In this document: piece by piece, positions 12,661-27,973 of the stretch
Position numbering within the stretch: position 1 is the stretch's first letter
Layout: each line of letters starts with the position of its first letter
NCBI RefSeq assembly: GCF_020740795.1
Contig: NC_067286.1
Location: 14,084,633 to 14,148,632 of the forward strand
DNA from: Apus apus
Lineage: Eukaryota; Chordata; Aves; Apodiformes; Apodidae
Direction of reading: 5' to 3'
DNA: 64,000 bases
Notes under the pieces: generated by a model
The model's database searches: none
Told to the model about the DNA's origin: nothing
The model's input: the letters and a program-made list of their open reading frames with translations, nothing else
Made by a program: the position numbers and the translations under genes

Positions 12661-15600
12661 ACCTTTTAACCTCAGGTTTGGGTTGGTTTTGGTGCTGGTA
12701 TTCTGTTTTTGTTTTCTTCCCGCGGAGGTCGGGTTTCAGGCCACGCTGTTGTGCGCGATCCCCTTTCCCCGGCACCGGTTTTTGTAAATATTTGTTCAAG
12801 GCGAGATTTGTTGCCAGTGCCGGGCGGACATCGCGGGGTGGTGTGGTTCCAGGTTGGGCAATTATTCTGTGAAACACAACGCAAAACGGCGCTGGGCTTT
12901 TTTGTAACGGGCAGCTTGAATTAAAAAAAAAAAAAAAAAATCCCTGAAATTGAGCTGTGCATCTTTCTGTAAGTAGGAGGGAAGCACTAGTGAATCAGGC
13001 AGGCAGGGGCAGGAAATTTGCTTGAAGAGGCCAAGTCCAAGGATATAATGGTTAAACAGAAACTTGGAACTAAAGGGACTTACTCGCCCTTGTAAAATTT
13101 GCTGAAGTTATTTAGCCCGGACTAAGGAAGGTTTTTCTGAAAGAACAAGCTCGTTAAAGGATGTAAACAGACTGCCCAGGAAAATGTCTACATCCAAATA
13201 GCAGTAAATATTGCAACGTCTGCAAATGGTTAATCCACAGTGCCATGAACTTCCAGACATCAAAATTTCCAGGAGAGATGGCAAAAGGAAGCAGGAAGCT
13301 ACAGCCTATGTGTACAGGATGATGTCTGCATGTGTATAAGTGCATACGTGTGCGTGCGTGCAAGGATGTATCTTTGTCACAAGATGAGTTATTTAAAAAC
13401 GCTCTGATGAGGCAGCTCCACTGTTTAAATAGCAATATTATTATTCATGTGCTTGCTTACTCTGATTTAAATATTTTGTTTCTATTACAGTTTAGATACC
13501 AAAGTTGTTGAGTTGCTAAAGCATGCTCGAACAGTATGGTTAAGAGATTTTTCTTTAGTGCTGGTGGATTTATCATTATATTTTTCTAATTGTATGTGTC
13601 TGTGGACTTTCCCTTCAGTTCTGGCTATGAGTGCTTTGATACACACTGTTAGCAGTTACCTGTAAGTGTAAGCAAGGCAATTGCCCAGTTGATGGTTGGG
13701 AGCCAGCCAGATAGGACTGAAATTAACTTTCACCACCTACAGTTACTTAATGTGACCCACTTAGGGATTTCATAGTAGTATTTTTAAGTCATCACTCTGA
13801 GCTCTCTGATGAGTCATTATAGGTCTTGTAATTAAATGATTACTATTACTTCAGACTATCTATACTTTTTATGTGTGAATAGTTGCATGTCCCTAAACAC
13901 AACCGTTTCTTCTGGAGGGATCAGTTTCCCAGTACTCCATGCTTTCTCTTGTTCTGAGTTGCCTTTCTTGCTGTTTTGAGAAATAAAACTAAAATGACAA
14001 GGTGCTCTGGCACCTGGCTGCTGAGCTTAGCCAGCAGCTAACTTACTTCCCCTTTCTCTGTATCACTTTGTCTGTGTCCTGGACAGTCATGCCTATCATG
14101 CCATTTTTTCCTTACTCTTTTCTAATCGTTGTCTTATTCTGTAGCTTTTCCTCCAGAGGGCGGTAATTACATGAACGTAGAATTAAAAGTAAATGTGTCT
14201 GGGAGCAGTATTTTAAAGGGAAAGGTAAATTGCTTCACAATCTGGTGCTAGGAATGACCCATGGAGCCTACTATGGCAAATGTTGCATGAATACACTCAC
14301 CATGTTGGTTTGAGGAATTCTGAACTGTATAGAGCTAGAAGAGTGTTTCCTTGTTTCCACTTATGTTCTTTTTTTGGGACTATTTCCCATTTCTTTTTCT
14401 TCACTTCTGAGCACTTTTTGGCTGAGATGGGACAGCATAGCAAGTAGCTTCTGCTGAAGAATTTCTAGAGCAGAATAAAAAGAAGCCCTGTCTTTGTGGA
14501 TCAAGTGGCAGATACTTAAAAGAAAAAAGTGACAGATCTCCTGAGTGAGCCAATATATTTGTGTCAAGAGCTCCTGAACAAATTGGGCTCACAGGAATGA
14601 ACAATCCCACTGTGTAGAGTTGAATCATGAGCGGCAATTTTTTCCACCCACAAAAATAGGTTTTACATTCCAAAACTCCCCCTGCCCTGATTTATCCTAA
14701 TTTTAATGGCTATCAAAGAAGTTACTACTATTAAATGTTCAATTTAAATTTAGTTGGCACTATGGTACTACTCTGCTTTTAGAAGCAGACTTTTCTTTCA
14801 AAGGCTACACAGTGTTAGCCTAGCATGAATTAAGCCTCACAAATGACCTTGCAGTACGTGCGGGTAGGCAGAAGAAAAGAGACTGGAGTTGGTTGTACAA
14901 AGCCACAGGGGAAGGCATGAGCAGACCTGGGAAGAAGGCTAATGTAGCAAGCATGCTGTGCTTCCTTGCCTTCCAAGGAAACAGTGTTCCTTTTGAAATA
15001 TGTAGAACAGGATGAAATGGCCACACTAAGACAAGAAGATGAATGCTAAAAACCTTTCTGTATAATGGAAGCATTTTGGAAAGCAATAAATAAATAAATA
15101 AAACAAAGCCTGGTTGCATCTCCATGTGCAGCCTGTTCCAATAACATCTTCATGACTGCACTGAGTCCCATCCCAGAGGAGGGATGAAAGTCTGGACAAA
15201 GCTGCTTTGGGGCTGTCTTGCACCCATTTTAGAGCAGCACTTAGCTTAGTAATGCTTCATTGTCATGCAGAATATATTTGTCAGCCTGATTCAGTAGTGA
15301 CTTCTGGAATGCCTATCTTGAGGTAACAGCTTTAATGACCCAGATAATTGCAGTCAGCCTCCCACCATAGAGTAATTTTATTCAGTACTGCTTCAGGTCA
15401 CTATCAAGACTAACCCTTTCGATTTAGGAGCAGAAACTCCCTGGGACTTGGCCCCACATAAACAAAACTAGATAAACTGTGCTGAGGAAATGTGAAGTGT
15501 ATTCTGTCCAAGTGGTCGCTAAGAGGCCTCCCTGTTCACACATATTTATCCATCAGTGTGGTACAATTAAAGAGATACATAATCGTTGGATATGAACCAA

Positions 15601-17011
15601 CTTGCTGACTCCCCTGCAAAGCTGCTTTGTGAAATATAAGCCCCATTTACCTTGCAACCATCTGATACTTTTTCTTTGAGTTCTTCTTTCGTAATACTGT
15701 GAGTCATCTTAGAGATATGCTGTTCCTTTACTCTCTTGCTAGATAAGGTTGTTAGAAGCTCGTGGAATAGGAGATAGTCCAAATTACAGTGTCAAATCTC
15801 AGGCAGCATATGAAACCTCACTTCTCTGTTTCTCTCCTCTTGCCATTAAGATTTAGGATCTTCTGCGGATAGTTGCAAAGCTCCTGAGGATCTCTCTCTG
15901 CAGCATGAGTTTGAGATGCCCTGCAGAGTAGCATTTTCCAAAGCCTTTGCAGGATGAGATCTGCCTTAGACCAGTGCTGGGCAGCTAGGAGACAGCATAC
16001 ACACTACTCTGCACTCACTGTGCCCTTCTGCTGTGCTGGAAGGATAGCCACTTGTCTGCCATTTCTTTGCTCTTGGATGCCTGGTAACCCAGGGTGAAAA
16101 GACATCAGCTAGTTTTTGACACTGCCAGCAAAATTATTCCCTAGAGGAAGAGACAATGCCCAACTGTCCATTTTCTCTCCTCAGCTGTAGTAGGCAATGA
16201 CAGAGCTCATGCATTTCACTGCATAGCTGGATACTAACTTCCCACTTTTACTGTTGTTCTACATGCTTCTGTTGGTTATATGTTCTCTGGCCCCAGTTTG
16301 ATGCCCTCAGGTGTTGCATAAGTAATAGGGGGCAGATGGTGTGAAGCTGGTAACTGCTTAAACAGCAGCAACAATTCTTCAGCTTTCCTTGCTCTCTGCT
16401 GCAGTGCTAGAGGTAATGCATTAAAACATCACATATCCCATGAAAACACTGAGCCTTTAAAAAACAGATTCCAAATTGATTGAGCAGGCTAAAGAGTATA
16501 AAAAAAGAGGAAGAGGGAATTTTCCAAAGTACTAGGAATTTTTCAAAAAGGGGAAGAGGACAAAAGTTAATGGAAAGCCAAAGTTGCTATCAAAAGAATA
16601 ATGGTGAAAAAATTCTTTGTAGCCTTCCATTGGGTCATTGACATTCTAATTCCCTAACAATTAAAACATTCTGGAATTACTGTCATAATGAATCAACATG
16701 GCAAGGATAAGTAGTTGTCTGCCCAAATTAGGATAATTTCAGTGGCTACTCTTTTATTTACCACACTCGGAGGGATAATTTCCAGATGAATTCATGTTTG
16801 TAGTGGTCTGGAAACACTGTGCATTAAACACTGATACTTTATCACAACCTGCCTCCTCTTAGCTTCCTTGCAGTTTGGGAGGGAGTTTGGCTCAATCCCA
16901 TTTGGAATCAGTATAATACGATACAATTGGGTCAGAGAAGAGGCAGCCTAAGGAAGACTAAAGAAATCTGCTTGTGATTAATTCCTAAAAGCTATTAGAG
17001 GAGATATCAAG
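12661..17011. other. Intergenic spacer between KCNJ11 and ABCC8
   Basis: AT-rich sequence without a recognisable gene. It contains a poly-A/T run (12923-12940), an alternating TG/TA stretch near 13320-13362, and an (AAAT)n microsatellite (15086-15103). Short open frames occur on both strands with no known domains. In other vertebrates the spacer between these genes is also a few kilobases, so nothing appears to be missing. Confidence 0.6.
15086..15103. repeat. (AAAT)n microsatellite
   Basis: About four tandem AAAT units. Confidence 0.8.
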
Positions 17012-17688
17012 TGTCATGGTTTCACTCAGGATTGGTGATTAAACCAGTGACAATAATACTCTCAATCCCCTCCCCCTCTCACCCAGGTGGGGAAAGGAGA
17101 GAGAGAAAAAGGAGACTTTCCAGATTGAAAACTAAACTAGACAGCTTTAATTAAATAGTAATGATAAAATAAAATATGTACAATTATACACAAGTAAACC
17201 CTACTGCCTCCCCCCACCCCAGCAACTCCCCTGGCATCTCCTGAGCTGGGAGCAGTTCTGAAATGTCGCGGAGCTGCCGGAGAGAGCGGCAGAGCAGACA
17301 GGAGCTGAGGGGAGGGTTGTGAGGGTCAGGAGTGCACGGGCCTGGGGATCAATGCTGATGGATAGACAGAGTGCTTCCAAGACACCAGCCGTGGACTATA
17401 TTGTTTTAATATATGGGATGGAATAGTCTCTTTGGTCAGTTCTGTCATCTGTGTAGTCTGCTCCTCTCTACAGGAGTGTTGTAGGTAAGACTCTTCTGCT
17501 CCTTTAGTGTCCAAAGCAGGAAATTCAGCAAGCAGAGCGAAGTGTCCTTGGTCTCCCAGCACTAACTATAAACATTCAGGTGTTATCAGTCCACTAGCTG
17601 GTAAACGTGCTCCTTAAAAAAGAGTTTACTTAAGAAAAAAAAAATCAGTAAAAAGAAATTTGGCTTAATCCTGGCTCAAACCAGGACA
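17012..17688 (-). mobile_element. Solo LTR, avian ERVL-type
   Basis: A 677-nt element bounded by TGTC and GACA (TG...CA ends). It is flanked by an imperfect 5-nt duplication: TCAAG at 17007-17011 and CCAAG at 17689-17693. On the minus strand it begins TGTCCTGGTTTGAGCCAGG and ends near TGAGTGAAACCATGACA, which matches the ends of the abundant avian ERVL LTR family as I remember it. No internal retroviral genes flank it, so it is a recombined solo LTR. It has the same orientation as ABCC8 and KCNJ11 and lies between them. Confidence 0.75.
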
Positions 17689-18214
17689 CCAAGAGATACA
17701 GGCACTATAAATAAACCACAATATAAAAAAAAGTTTTATAGATTTTATATTTAGATATTAAAGCTTTACAGAATCAATATGATTAAAAGAGATACAAGTT
17801 TTTGAGAAATACCTTTGGTATATACTTTTTCCTTCTGCATTTAGTCATGAGCATTATCTACAGTAGGGCTATGACACACAAAAAATAACATGTTAATAAA
17901 AAGACAGTAGAGGTTTTAGAGGTACATAAAAACTTCATGCTGGTTATGTTTGTTTGATGTGTGTCCTGTTATATTTCACCTATGTAGCTTTTTTATCAAC
18001 TATGTTTCATGATTCTTTGGTAGCAAATAAAGACTAGTAGTATACAAAAAGGGAAAGTACATGGATAATCCGTTAATGCTTCTGATGGCAAAAAATTGCG
18101 CTTTTTATTAAAAAGGAAAAATCTCAATTTATTATGAAATAATATTTATTTACAGGTATCTTACATTTTTAGAAAATAATACAATTGTACTTTAAAATGC
18201 ATTTTTTATTTTTA
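17689..18214. other. ABCC8 3' flank and 3' UTR
   Basis: AT-rich sequence directly downstream (leftward) of the ABCC8 stop codon. It must hold the ABCC8 3' UTR, which looks short because AATAAA hexamers lie within about 90 nt of the stop. No gene seen. Confidence 0.6.
18128..18150 (-). promoter_or_regulatory. Candidate poly(A) signals of ABCC8
   Basis: Minus-strand AATAAA hexamers occur at 18145-18150 and 18128-18133, about 65 and 82 nt past the stop codon. Another is at 18205-18210. Clustered AATAAA close to the stop suggests a short 3' UTR, though the sequence here is generally AT-rich. Confidence 0.55.
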
Positions 18215-18352
18215 TTACTTATCTGCTTGTACAAAAGAAGCAAAGACACTGTCTTCTTGTTCTAGCAGAACCTCAGGCTTGTCATATTCCAAAATAACCC
18301 CTCTCTTCATGACAATAACCAAGTCTGCATTGAGGATTGTGTGTACACGATG
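18215..18352 (-). CDS. ABCC8: ABCC8 exon 39 (terminal): end of NBD2
   Basis: 45 codons plus TAA, from [12 protein letters not shown] to [11 protein letters not shown]. The opening His is the NBD2 H-loop (switch) histidine, and the segment is the last strand and helix of NBD2. The terminal ADK matches SUR1; as I recall, SUR2B ends ADM and SUR2A is quite different. The acceptor is CAG at 18353-18355. In SUR2 this position has two alternative last exons; I see only one here. Confidence 0.97.
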   Translation of the reverse strand, partial: HRVHTILNADLVIVMKRGVILEYDKPEVLLEQEDSVFASFVQADK

Positions 18353-21300
18353 CTGAAAAAACAAATAAACAAAATGCCAGTTCAGTGTATGTATTACAAG
18401 ATAAGACAGACTTCCAGAAATTAATTTTCCTATCAAGTTTGATTAAGGCTATTTATCCTACTGTTAATCCAAATTTACTGTGTAAATACTGCAGATAAAT
18501 ATAGAGACCAAGAGCCACATGGACATTCAAGTACCTAAATTACACATAGATACTTGTGTATGAAGAGTCGTATGAATTCTGACTATGACATCCCTTGCCC
18601 GTTGTCCTGTCACCACACATTTCCACAAGAAGGGAGCCAGAAAGAGTGGGAAAAGGGCACAAGTTTGGTACTGCGCTCTCCCAGTCCTGTGCTGTATCTA
18701 GATCAGTGGGGTTCCTGAGCTTGGTGTGGTTTGTCTATTTGTAAAACTAATAGATCTCTCTTCTAAGGCCTTGCCCATGTCTTCTCTTGAGCTTCCAAAA
18801 ATGTTGTATTTGAAACAGTTCATTTGGTAAAGGTTATCCCAGGCCTGCTCCCCACTGGATGAACAAGAACCTCCTTTTGTATGCTCTGGGCCTTGCTGCT
18901 CAGAGCTTTATCTAATGCCTCCTTCTTCCCCCTTTGCCTCATGATTTTGCAGGCCTTGCTCATATCTCCTTATGTTCTTTTTCCAGGCAGAAGAGGCCTA
19001 GCCCATACAGCTGCTGCTCTTAAGGAGCAGTTCCAGACTTCCGATCATTCTTGTGCTTCTCAACATTTTCCACTTGTAATGTGTCATTCTGGGGATGAGG
19101 AGACTGAAAGTACACACAACATTCAAGGTATGTACAAACTCATACAGTAGTATGATGTTTTCTTTTTTGTTCTCTACCTTTTTCCTAGTGAGCCCTAACG
19201 ATTGATTATTTTATTAGGAAGAAACCTCCCTAGTTTTTTTCACAGTGAATACTGCAAATAATTAATTTAGCTTTTTTTGCAGCACTTTTCTGAGTTTTCC
19301 TTTCCAGTACTGATCATCTAATGGCCCTGTAGAGTGACACACCTTTTGCTCCCAGTGTTTCATGAATTCATTATTAGTTTTGATGGCTTCCAGAAGCTGC
19401 TTACATGCTTCTGTTTGGTTTTTTTTTGTTGCTGGGTTTGGATTTTTTTGGCCTGCATGATTGCATTCTCACATGTAGCATGCCAGAACTTAAGACAATT
19501 TTTGTTTTCTTTACATGACTATGAGTTCAGCTTTTACAAGAATGCCTTATTTTTTTCTAACAGTCTTTTTTATTTGTTTGGCCATACCAACTTCTTCCTG
19601 TCCTTACTCAAGCCTTTCATAATAAACAGCATGCATTGTCTCTGGGATTTTTGAATAAAATTATTCAGTAATTTCCATGATCCCTGTAGATTTAATTTTC
19701 TTTGCTTCCTCTTTTAGCTTACCGACTTGCTCCCCATTTTTTATTTTTGCATTTTGTTTCTAGCAAGCCTCCTCACTTTTACAGAATTCCATTTTTTAAA
19801 GTGGAATGTAGCTGCACTGGATTTTATTTGGTCTTCATTACTCCTGCAGGGATATTTAATTTCAGAATACTGTGCTCCCTGTTACACAGTCACTCTTGCC
19901 CTGTAAGGTTCCTAATCAGATCTTAGGTGCCCTCAGTACCAAAACAACTCTTGTATTTCCTTCTGTGGCTTCCTAGCCAGATGTTTCATGAAATAATCAC
20001 TGATGGCATCTACAAATCTCTTTGCTGCAATCTTTCTGTAACATTTATCCAGTCCACGGGCAGGGGGAGGGGACTGAAAAAACACATTCCAGTTGTACTT
20101 GATACCCTTGTTCTCTGATCTCTCTCAGTATAACACAATCAGTGCTGCCCATCCTGGTAAAATGACACAGATAATAATATAGACCTGATACTATACTCTC
20201 TTCCTATTCTTCCTAAGCACAAATTCAGAACATATGGTTTTCTTTAGGGAAGAAAAAAAAAAAAAGGGGGAAAAAAAAGGAAAAAAGACACAACCCCCAC
20301 CCAAACACTATCCAACCCGCCCTAAAGCCTCACGTTATATTTTTAACTACAGTGTTTTGAATATAAACCCACGGGCTGTAAGCCACATTTACATTTGGAA
20401 GTAAAACCAAAGCTTATTCCAAAATGCTGTTTGTTTGAACTTTGCAGTTTAAAACTCACTAAGGGAGTGAAAGGCTAATAAAACTTCCTCAGGCTACCCC
20501 AAACAAACTGAAAAAGATATATAAATGTAACCGCAGTGCAATTCAGAATTTTCATGCAGAGAAATCAGGAAATGTCATGTTTATTATTCCTTTGCTGTTT
20601 TTGTAACAACACAATAAATAGATACCATAACATAAACCAGGCTTTCTATTACATGTTTGCTAAGTGAAAATAAAAAGATGCTGTATGACTTTATGATTCC
20701 TGAGCATAGATTTCTTGACTTGTGTTTAATTCAAATGTTAAGAAGTATAATGACTTTATTTCACCTCCCTGAAATATGTGCATTTTTAGAAAACAGAGGA
20801 CTGAAAGATACGTATTGCTTCTGACACACCTACTGAGCCAACTGCTTTGATTCATGTCAAATCTCTTCAATAAACAGGTTTTTAATAGATAACTGAGATC
20901 TTTGTATAACCACTTCAAGAATAAGCGAATTTATATTAAAACACTGTTGACAGGGATGGAATGTTTATTTTTAAATGTTAGTAAGAGTATCATTTATTTG
21001 TTTAAATTCTGAAACATAATTGCTTTATCTGGTGGCAGTACTATCACACCATTTTACTTGTCCTTAGTTAAATGATTATGTAGCTTGGTGAAACTTATTC
21101 TTAGATTTCACAGTAGTCGAAGTCATATTGTATTTTAAATTAGCCTAAAATGAGAAACAATAATACTTATATTACATGCCTTTACAATCAGACTTAACAT
21201 CACACAACACATTTAAGAACCTATTGTTATGTATTTAATAGTTTAAATGGAAAAAGAAATCTTACACTCAAAAACAGCATTAAAAGAAATTAATGACCAA

Positions 21301-21391
21301 ATTAACACATTTATTAACACTGACAAGAACTGACTAATGTGGCACTTCTGATTCTTGTGTGTATTAGAACAGTAGCAGAGACTGTACTTAC
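18353..21391. other. ABCC8: ABCC8 intron 38
   Basis: A 3.0-kb intron containing an ancient CR1-like LINE relic (about 18843-19330) and an A-rich purine tract near 20249-20288. I searched for a second HRV-type alternative terminal exon, as in SUR2, and found none. Confidence 0.7.
18843..19330 (-). mobile_element. Ancient divergent CR1-type LINE relic
   Basis: On the + strand the phrases cattctggggatgaggagac, acacacaacattcaaggt, agtatgatgttttc and ctttttcctagtgagccc follow the order of an old amniote CR1/L3-like LINE in reverse orientation (end of the RT region). It is much more decayed than the other CR1 copies here and is disrupted by stops. Family and boundaries are approximate; right-hand parts up to about 20130 may also belong. 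Confidence 0.55.
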
Positions 21392-21454
21392 TGCTATTGT
21401 AACCACAGTACGGTCAGCAAATGCAGTCATGACTACCTTCTGGAGTATGTTCTC
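21392..21454 (-). CDS. ABCC8: ABCC8 exon 38: NBD2
   Basis: 21 codons, ENILQKVVMTAFADRTVVTIA, matching mammalian SUR1 NBD2 just after the Walker B/D-loop region. Acceptor ACATAG; donor GTAAGT. Phase 0 at both ends, so the exon could be skipped without a frameshift, but that would delete the strand leading to the H-loop. Confidence 0.96.
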
Positions 21455-22793
21455 CTATGTAAAGAAAAACATTTGTTGCTTTTCAAACAACAGAAGTTAC
21501 ATGATAGACACATGACACCAAGAAAGCTTGAGTAACCACTGATTATTCCATACTATTATTGATCCTTTGTTGCAGAAATGAAAAATTAACTACATGTCAG
21601 AACTAAGTCAAAGCCTAATCTCCTGTTAAGACAGCCCTGCTCCCTCCTGCCACTCCCACTGCCTCTGGTGCACACAAGAGCTGTGCTCTGGCTCCCAAAG
21701 CCCTGCTATCCTGACCTCAGTTTTATGGTGAATAAATCAAAGGTGAACTCAGGGTGCTGCCAGGCTCCCTGCATGCTGGCGCCTCTGCGAGGCATTCTTC
21801 ACCCTGCTGGAAGCCCAGGAATGTCCCAGCACACTTGGAACATCTAACACCAAGGGATGGCAAGGGAGTGTGCTGTACCTGGCATGATTAACAGTGGAGA
21901 TGATATTTAAGACGGTCTTAATGTCCATAGTTCTCACTCAACAAGTACTCATCATTTGCTATATGCAAACATGCTGTTGTGTACCAAACTGCCTAGAAAT
22001 GGCACCAGCAAAGATGCCTTTATTTGCTGTTATCTGTTCTTTACATGTGTATCTCAAGCAAGGAGCCATATCATCAACGCATCAAAATTCAAAATGTGAT
22101 TTAACTGGGCTCTGTACAATATAATTCCCAACGTTACTGACACCCAACACAGTAACATTTTACAGAACTAAAAACTGTAGCAGTTATAATAAATCCCTCC
22201 AATTATATCCTTTACTCATAGAATGAAGAAGGCAAACACTTCTCATAGCAACATAATAGGGGGGAAAAAAACCCACTATCCTAAGACTGCACTGTTCTGT
22301 TTGGCTCTAATCCTGTCAGTGCACCACTACTGTGTGGTTTAACCTCTGCCTAGGAATTTCTGGCAATTAATGCAATAATCCAAGTATGTATTTTTTATGG
22401 TTTTATTTATTTTCTTGACTCTACTTTGAAGCCTTGTAGCTTCCTGACTTGCATTGTCTACCATGGCTGCTAAATTTGTCTGCTTGCCAATTTACCCTTC
22501 ACTGACCATCCCAGCTGACCTTCCAAAGCTCTGTTTACTTTAGGAAATCAAAATGCCAATGGGTAACAGACTTCATTTTCCTAAGGCAAGTAATACTGGA
22601 ATAACTATGAAATCCCCAGTAAAGTGATTTAAAAGCTCTTTAGATTAGTTAGCGATGAACCAAAACTACCTGGACTTGCAAACACATTGACACTAAATAT
22701 GTTGTAAGCATATTACAGAGTAGACAGAATTGCTATCCACATTTTGCTTCGCATATTGGCAGATGTCTCTCCCTCAATGAAAGCAAGAAATCA

Positions 22794-22997
<204 letters not shown>

Positions 22998-23684
22998 TCA
23001 GGTCAGAGTAGAGTAACATTTCCTAGGTCTACAACTGCTGGTGACCCAATTTTGCCTGTTTATTTCCATTCTTCAAAACAAACAGTGCTTCTGTCTCACT
23101 ATATTCTTTATATATTAGATATCAAAGTAGCTAAGGATATTTAACAGCGAATTTAGGACACTGCATCCCCCTGTCAAAGTAGCATCCATCATTTTTTTTT
23201 ACCCTAAGCCTTTGCTATTTTAAAAGGTTTTTGGGTTTGTTTGGTAGTTGTTTTGTTGGGGTTTTTTTGTGGTTTGCTGGGTTTGGTTTTTTTTTTTTTC
23301 ACACCTTAAAGCTTTTGAAATCTTCCTCCCTGGACAAGACTACTGGAAAATACAAAAGAACATATTCTAGATAACACCTGACTTGTTGACACCTTATTTG
23401 AATTCCCAAGACTCGTAAACCTCAATGCTTCAAAACAAATACATGCTGAAATAAAATAATAATTTTACCATTGATTTGAACAGAAACAATTTTGCCTCAA
23501 GGGTGCAGTTGGTAAGGGAGGTAGATGGATGTAGGACCTTTGGCTGCAGGCAAGCACTTTTTGTCACCTTCCATAAATCTATAAAGCTTTACCTTCAGCA
23601 ATTGCCTTTTTAATAAACAGTAAATGTGAAACAGCAATGTTGTGAACACTGGAAACAATCTTCTCAAGAAGGAAGTCTTATTAC

Positions 23685-23788
23685 CTAGGCCCCCAGGAAG
23701 TGCTTTCACCACATGCTTGAGCTGGGCTATCTCCAGCGCTTCCCACAGCATGCTGTCAGTGCACTTCTTCTCGGGGTCCAAGTTAAAC
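23685..23788 (-). CDS. ABCC8: ABCC8 exon 36: NBD2
   Basis: Encodes [19 protein letters not shown] and [14 protein letters not shown] in the NBD2 helical subdomain, nearly identical to mammalian SUR1. Acceptor TGTAG; donor GTAATA. The first and last codons are split, joining exon 35 (Arg) and exon 37 (Asp). Confidence 0.96.
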
Positions 23789-25436
<1,648 letters not shown>

Positions 25437-26295
25437 TCAAAAGAAAACAGATATAGTCTACTGCACTGCTTATCATGCCACGCAGCTGCTGGCAAGGACA
25501 TGGCTCACTTTCAGTGTGTGATACAGTACAGCAGGAGCAGGCCTTGAACTGTGTCTTGCCTTATTCACTAATGAAATAAGTTTTGGTGAAGCAGCAAGCA
25601 CAATTGTCTTGAGCCAAAGCCTTAGTTGGGAGGAACAGGAAGTATACCTGTAAGATTTTATGAATTATTAGACACATTGCTTATCTGCTTGACCGTTATA
25701 AACATCTATCAAACAAGAAGGTGAGAGGTTACTTAAACCAGGAACTAGTTGCCAGTGGGAACAAGGGTTTCAAAAAGCCAAATTACTATTGAGCACATCA
25801 GAATTTTATCTCCAAGTACAACTGTCTGGCTCTGCATAAGGGCCCTGGGGGTGATGTGAATTGGAAACTGAAGCTAACATTTTTTGAGATGCTCTATGAG
25901 GTACATGGACATAGCACATACAGCAGGAAATACATCAGGAAGTTCCAGAACAGCAGGCCAAACTGCAGTCCCCAGTGGGCCCTGTGGCTCCTATCTATGC
26001 CTTCAGTGTGGATCCTTTATTGCACTTGAACACCTTCCCCTTTTATGATTTGCTCCTACTGTTTTAATAACACAAAAGAAATTCAGCTTCTGTTAAGCAG
26101 AGTTTGTATTGATCCAGCTTATCAATGGCACAGCTGTTAGGTGACAGATGAGGCTGTATGTAAACAAGGCTAGAGACTGTATCCTGCAGATTAAAACAAA
26201 ATAAATCACACTTCAAAGTTGCTGCTCCTAAAGAATGGACTATCAAAGCACCTTCAGGAGCTAAGTGTTACCAACGTACAAAAGTGTAATCTCAC

Positions 26296-26374
26296 CCTCA
26301 AAAGTGTCAACCATTCTGAAAAACGCAAGAGAGAAGGAAGATTTTCCACTGCCTGTTCGGCCGCAGATCCCAAT
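26296..26374 (-). CDS. ABCC8: ABCC8 exon 34: NBD2 Walker A
   Basis: Encodes [19 protein letters not shown] and [17 protein letters not shown] is the complete Walker A (P-loop) of NBD2, with the Arg that is a known human disease position (R1380). Acceptor CACAG; donor GTGAGA. It joins exon 33 at PGQK-IGI. Confidence 0.98.
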
Positions 26375-26938
26375 CTGTGACAGAGAAAGCAGGTCAACAT
26401 CAGGTGAGCAGAAATGGGTAATGCCTGTATTTGACACTTAAAAGTGAGTGGATGGAGAGTCGGTTCTGATCCACGTGATCCTCCTGACAGTTCAATCAAA
26501 CTGCACTGGCCATAGCAGAATCCCTAAGTTCACTCTTTTTCTTTAGGAGCCTAAGCATTTAGGGATAAATCAAGGCCAGCCCTCTCTACAAGAACAATAG
26601 TGGAGTGGCAACTATGGGACTAAAGGCAAGAGAGACACATGAGAATGATGGCAAGTAGGTCTAACACATAAGGGGTCACTGTTGCTGCTTCCTGCACTGT
26701 GCTAACAGCCAGGTACTGGGATACTGAGAAGTGGTGTGTAGTTCTAACTTCTCACTCCAATGTATGCCTAAACATACCAAACTAAGAAACCCACAGACTC
26801 TTTTAAAGGGCACTAGACTCTTAGAGGAAAAATTCTGTAACTCAGTTCTCATGACATACCGAGGTGTGTTTTTTCTACTTTGTGATATCTATGATGTGCT
26901 CGTCTAGAGAGGTTCTCAGAGTCACCACAGTTCTTTAC

Positions 26939-27069
26939 CTTTTGTCCTGGAGAGATGTGGGCATTGACATGCTTTAGCACTGGCTTTAAGTTGCTATCAT
27001 ATCGAACACTGAGGTTCTGAATTTGGATCTCCCCTCTGTCTGGCCAGTTCTGGGGAATCTGCGAGGAAG
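26939..27069 (-). CDS. ABCC8: ABCC8 exon 33: start of NBD2
   Basis: Encodes [20 protein letters not shown] and [15 protein letters not shown] up to PGQK. NWP is the usual start of ABCC NBD2, and the Tyr of VRYD is the A-loop aromatic that stacks on adenine. Acceptor TACAG; donor GTAAAG. Confidence 0.97.
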
Positions 27070-27187
27070 CTGTACAAGAAGCACAAAAGCCCCAAAAAAA
27101 TCAACCCTCTTGTAATAAGCTAATCAACTCATTAAATGATTTACCACATTTTTCACGACAGAACACTGCAAAATCATTAAAATTTCA

Positions 27188-27484
<297 letters not shown>

Positions 27485-27973
27485 TCAACAGGGGGACAAC
27501 AATGACTGAAGGTTAAATTTCCTAACTGCAGTGCACAGATACTTTGGTATATGGAGATCTGATCTACACGAAAAGGAAAGAGGAAAGGGAGCAGTAAAGA
27601 CAGGTGAAAAGACATTATCCTGGTAAGTTAAGGTTTGACAGTCTAGAATGATGTACCAGGGGATAATTACAATTGATGCACTGAAAAAATATTAAAGATA
27701 ATTTAAAAAAATATGATGGAACTTGGCTATGTTTTTGTGACATATTTGAACTAACGCTTCGATGATTGCTTTATCTAGAAACTGAAGAAAGCATACACTC
27801 AAATTTGTCAACCATGGAATGTGAACTGAAGTTAGCACATGGTTTCAGTAATGTTACAATATGCACTATAGATGTACAGACACCTTCGACCTTCCTGTTC
27901 GTCTTTGTGTCCTCAAGAATTACCAAAAAAACCCCACGTTTGGGAGAGACAAAAAGGGTCCTGAGATTCTTAC

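Noticed and set aside
11169-12872. 567-codon open frame on the + strand
   Set aside because: It is antisense to the intact KCNJ11 coding sequence and its GC-rich flank. The translated sequence has biased composition and no domain.
18353-21391. A second alternative terminal exon as in SUR2A/2B
   Set aside because: No HRV-type frame with an acceptor was found; the open frame at 20691-20918 has no NBD2 similarity.
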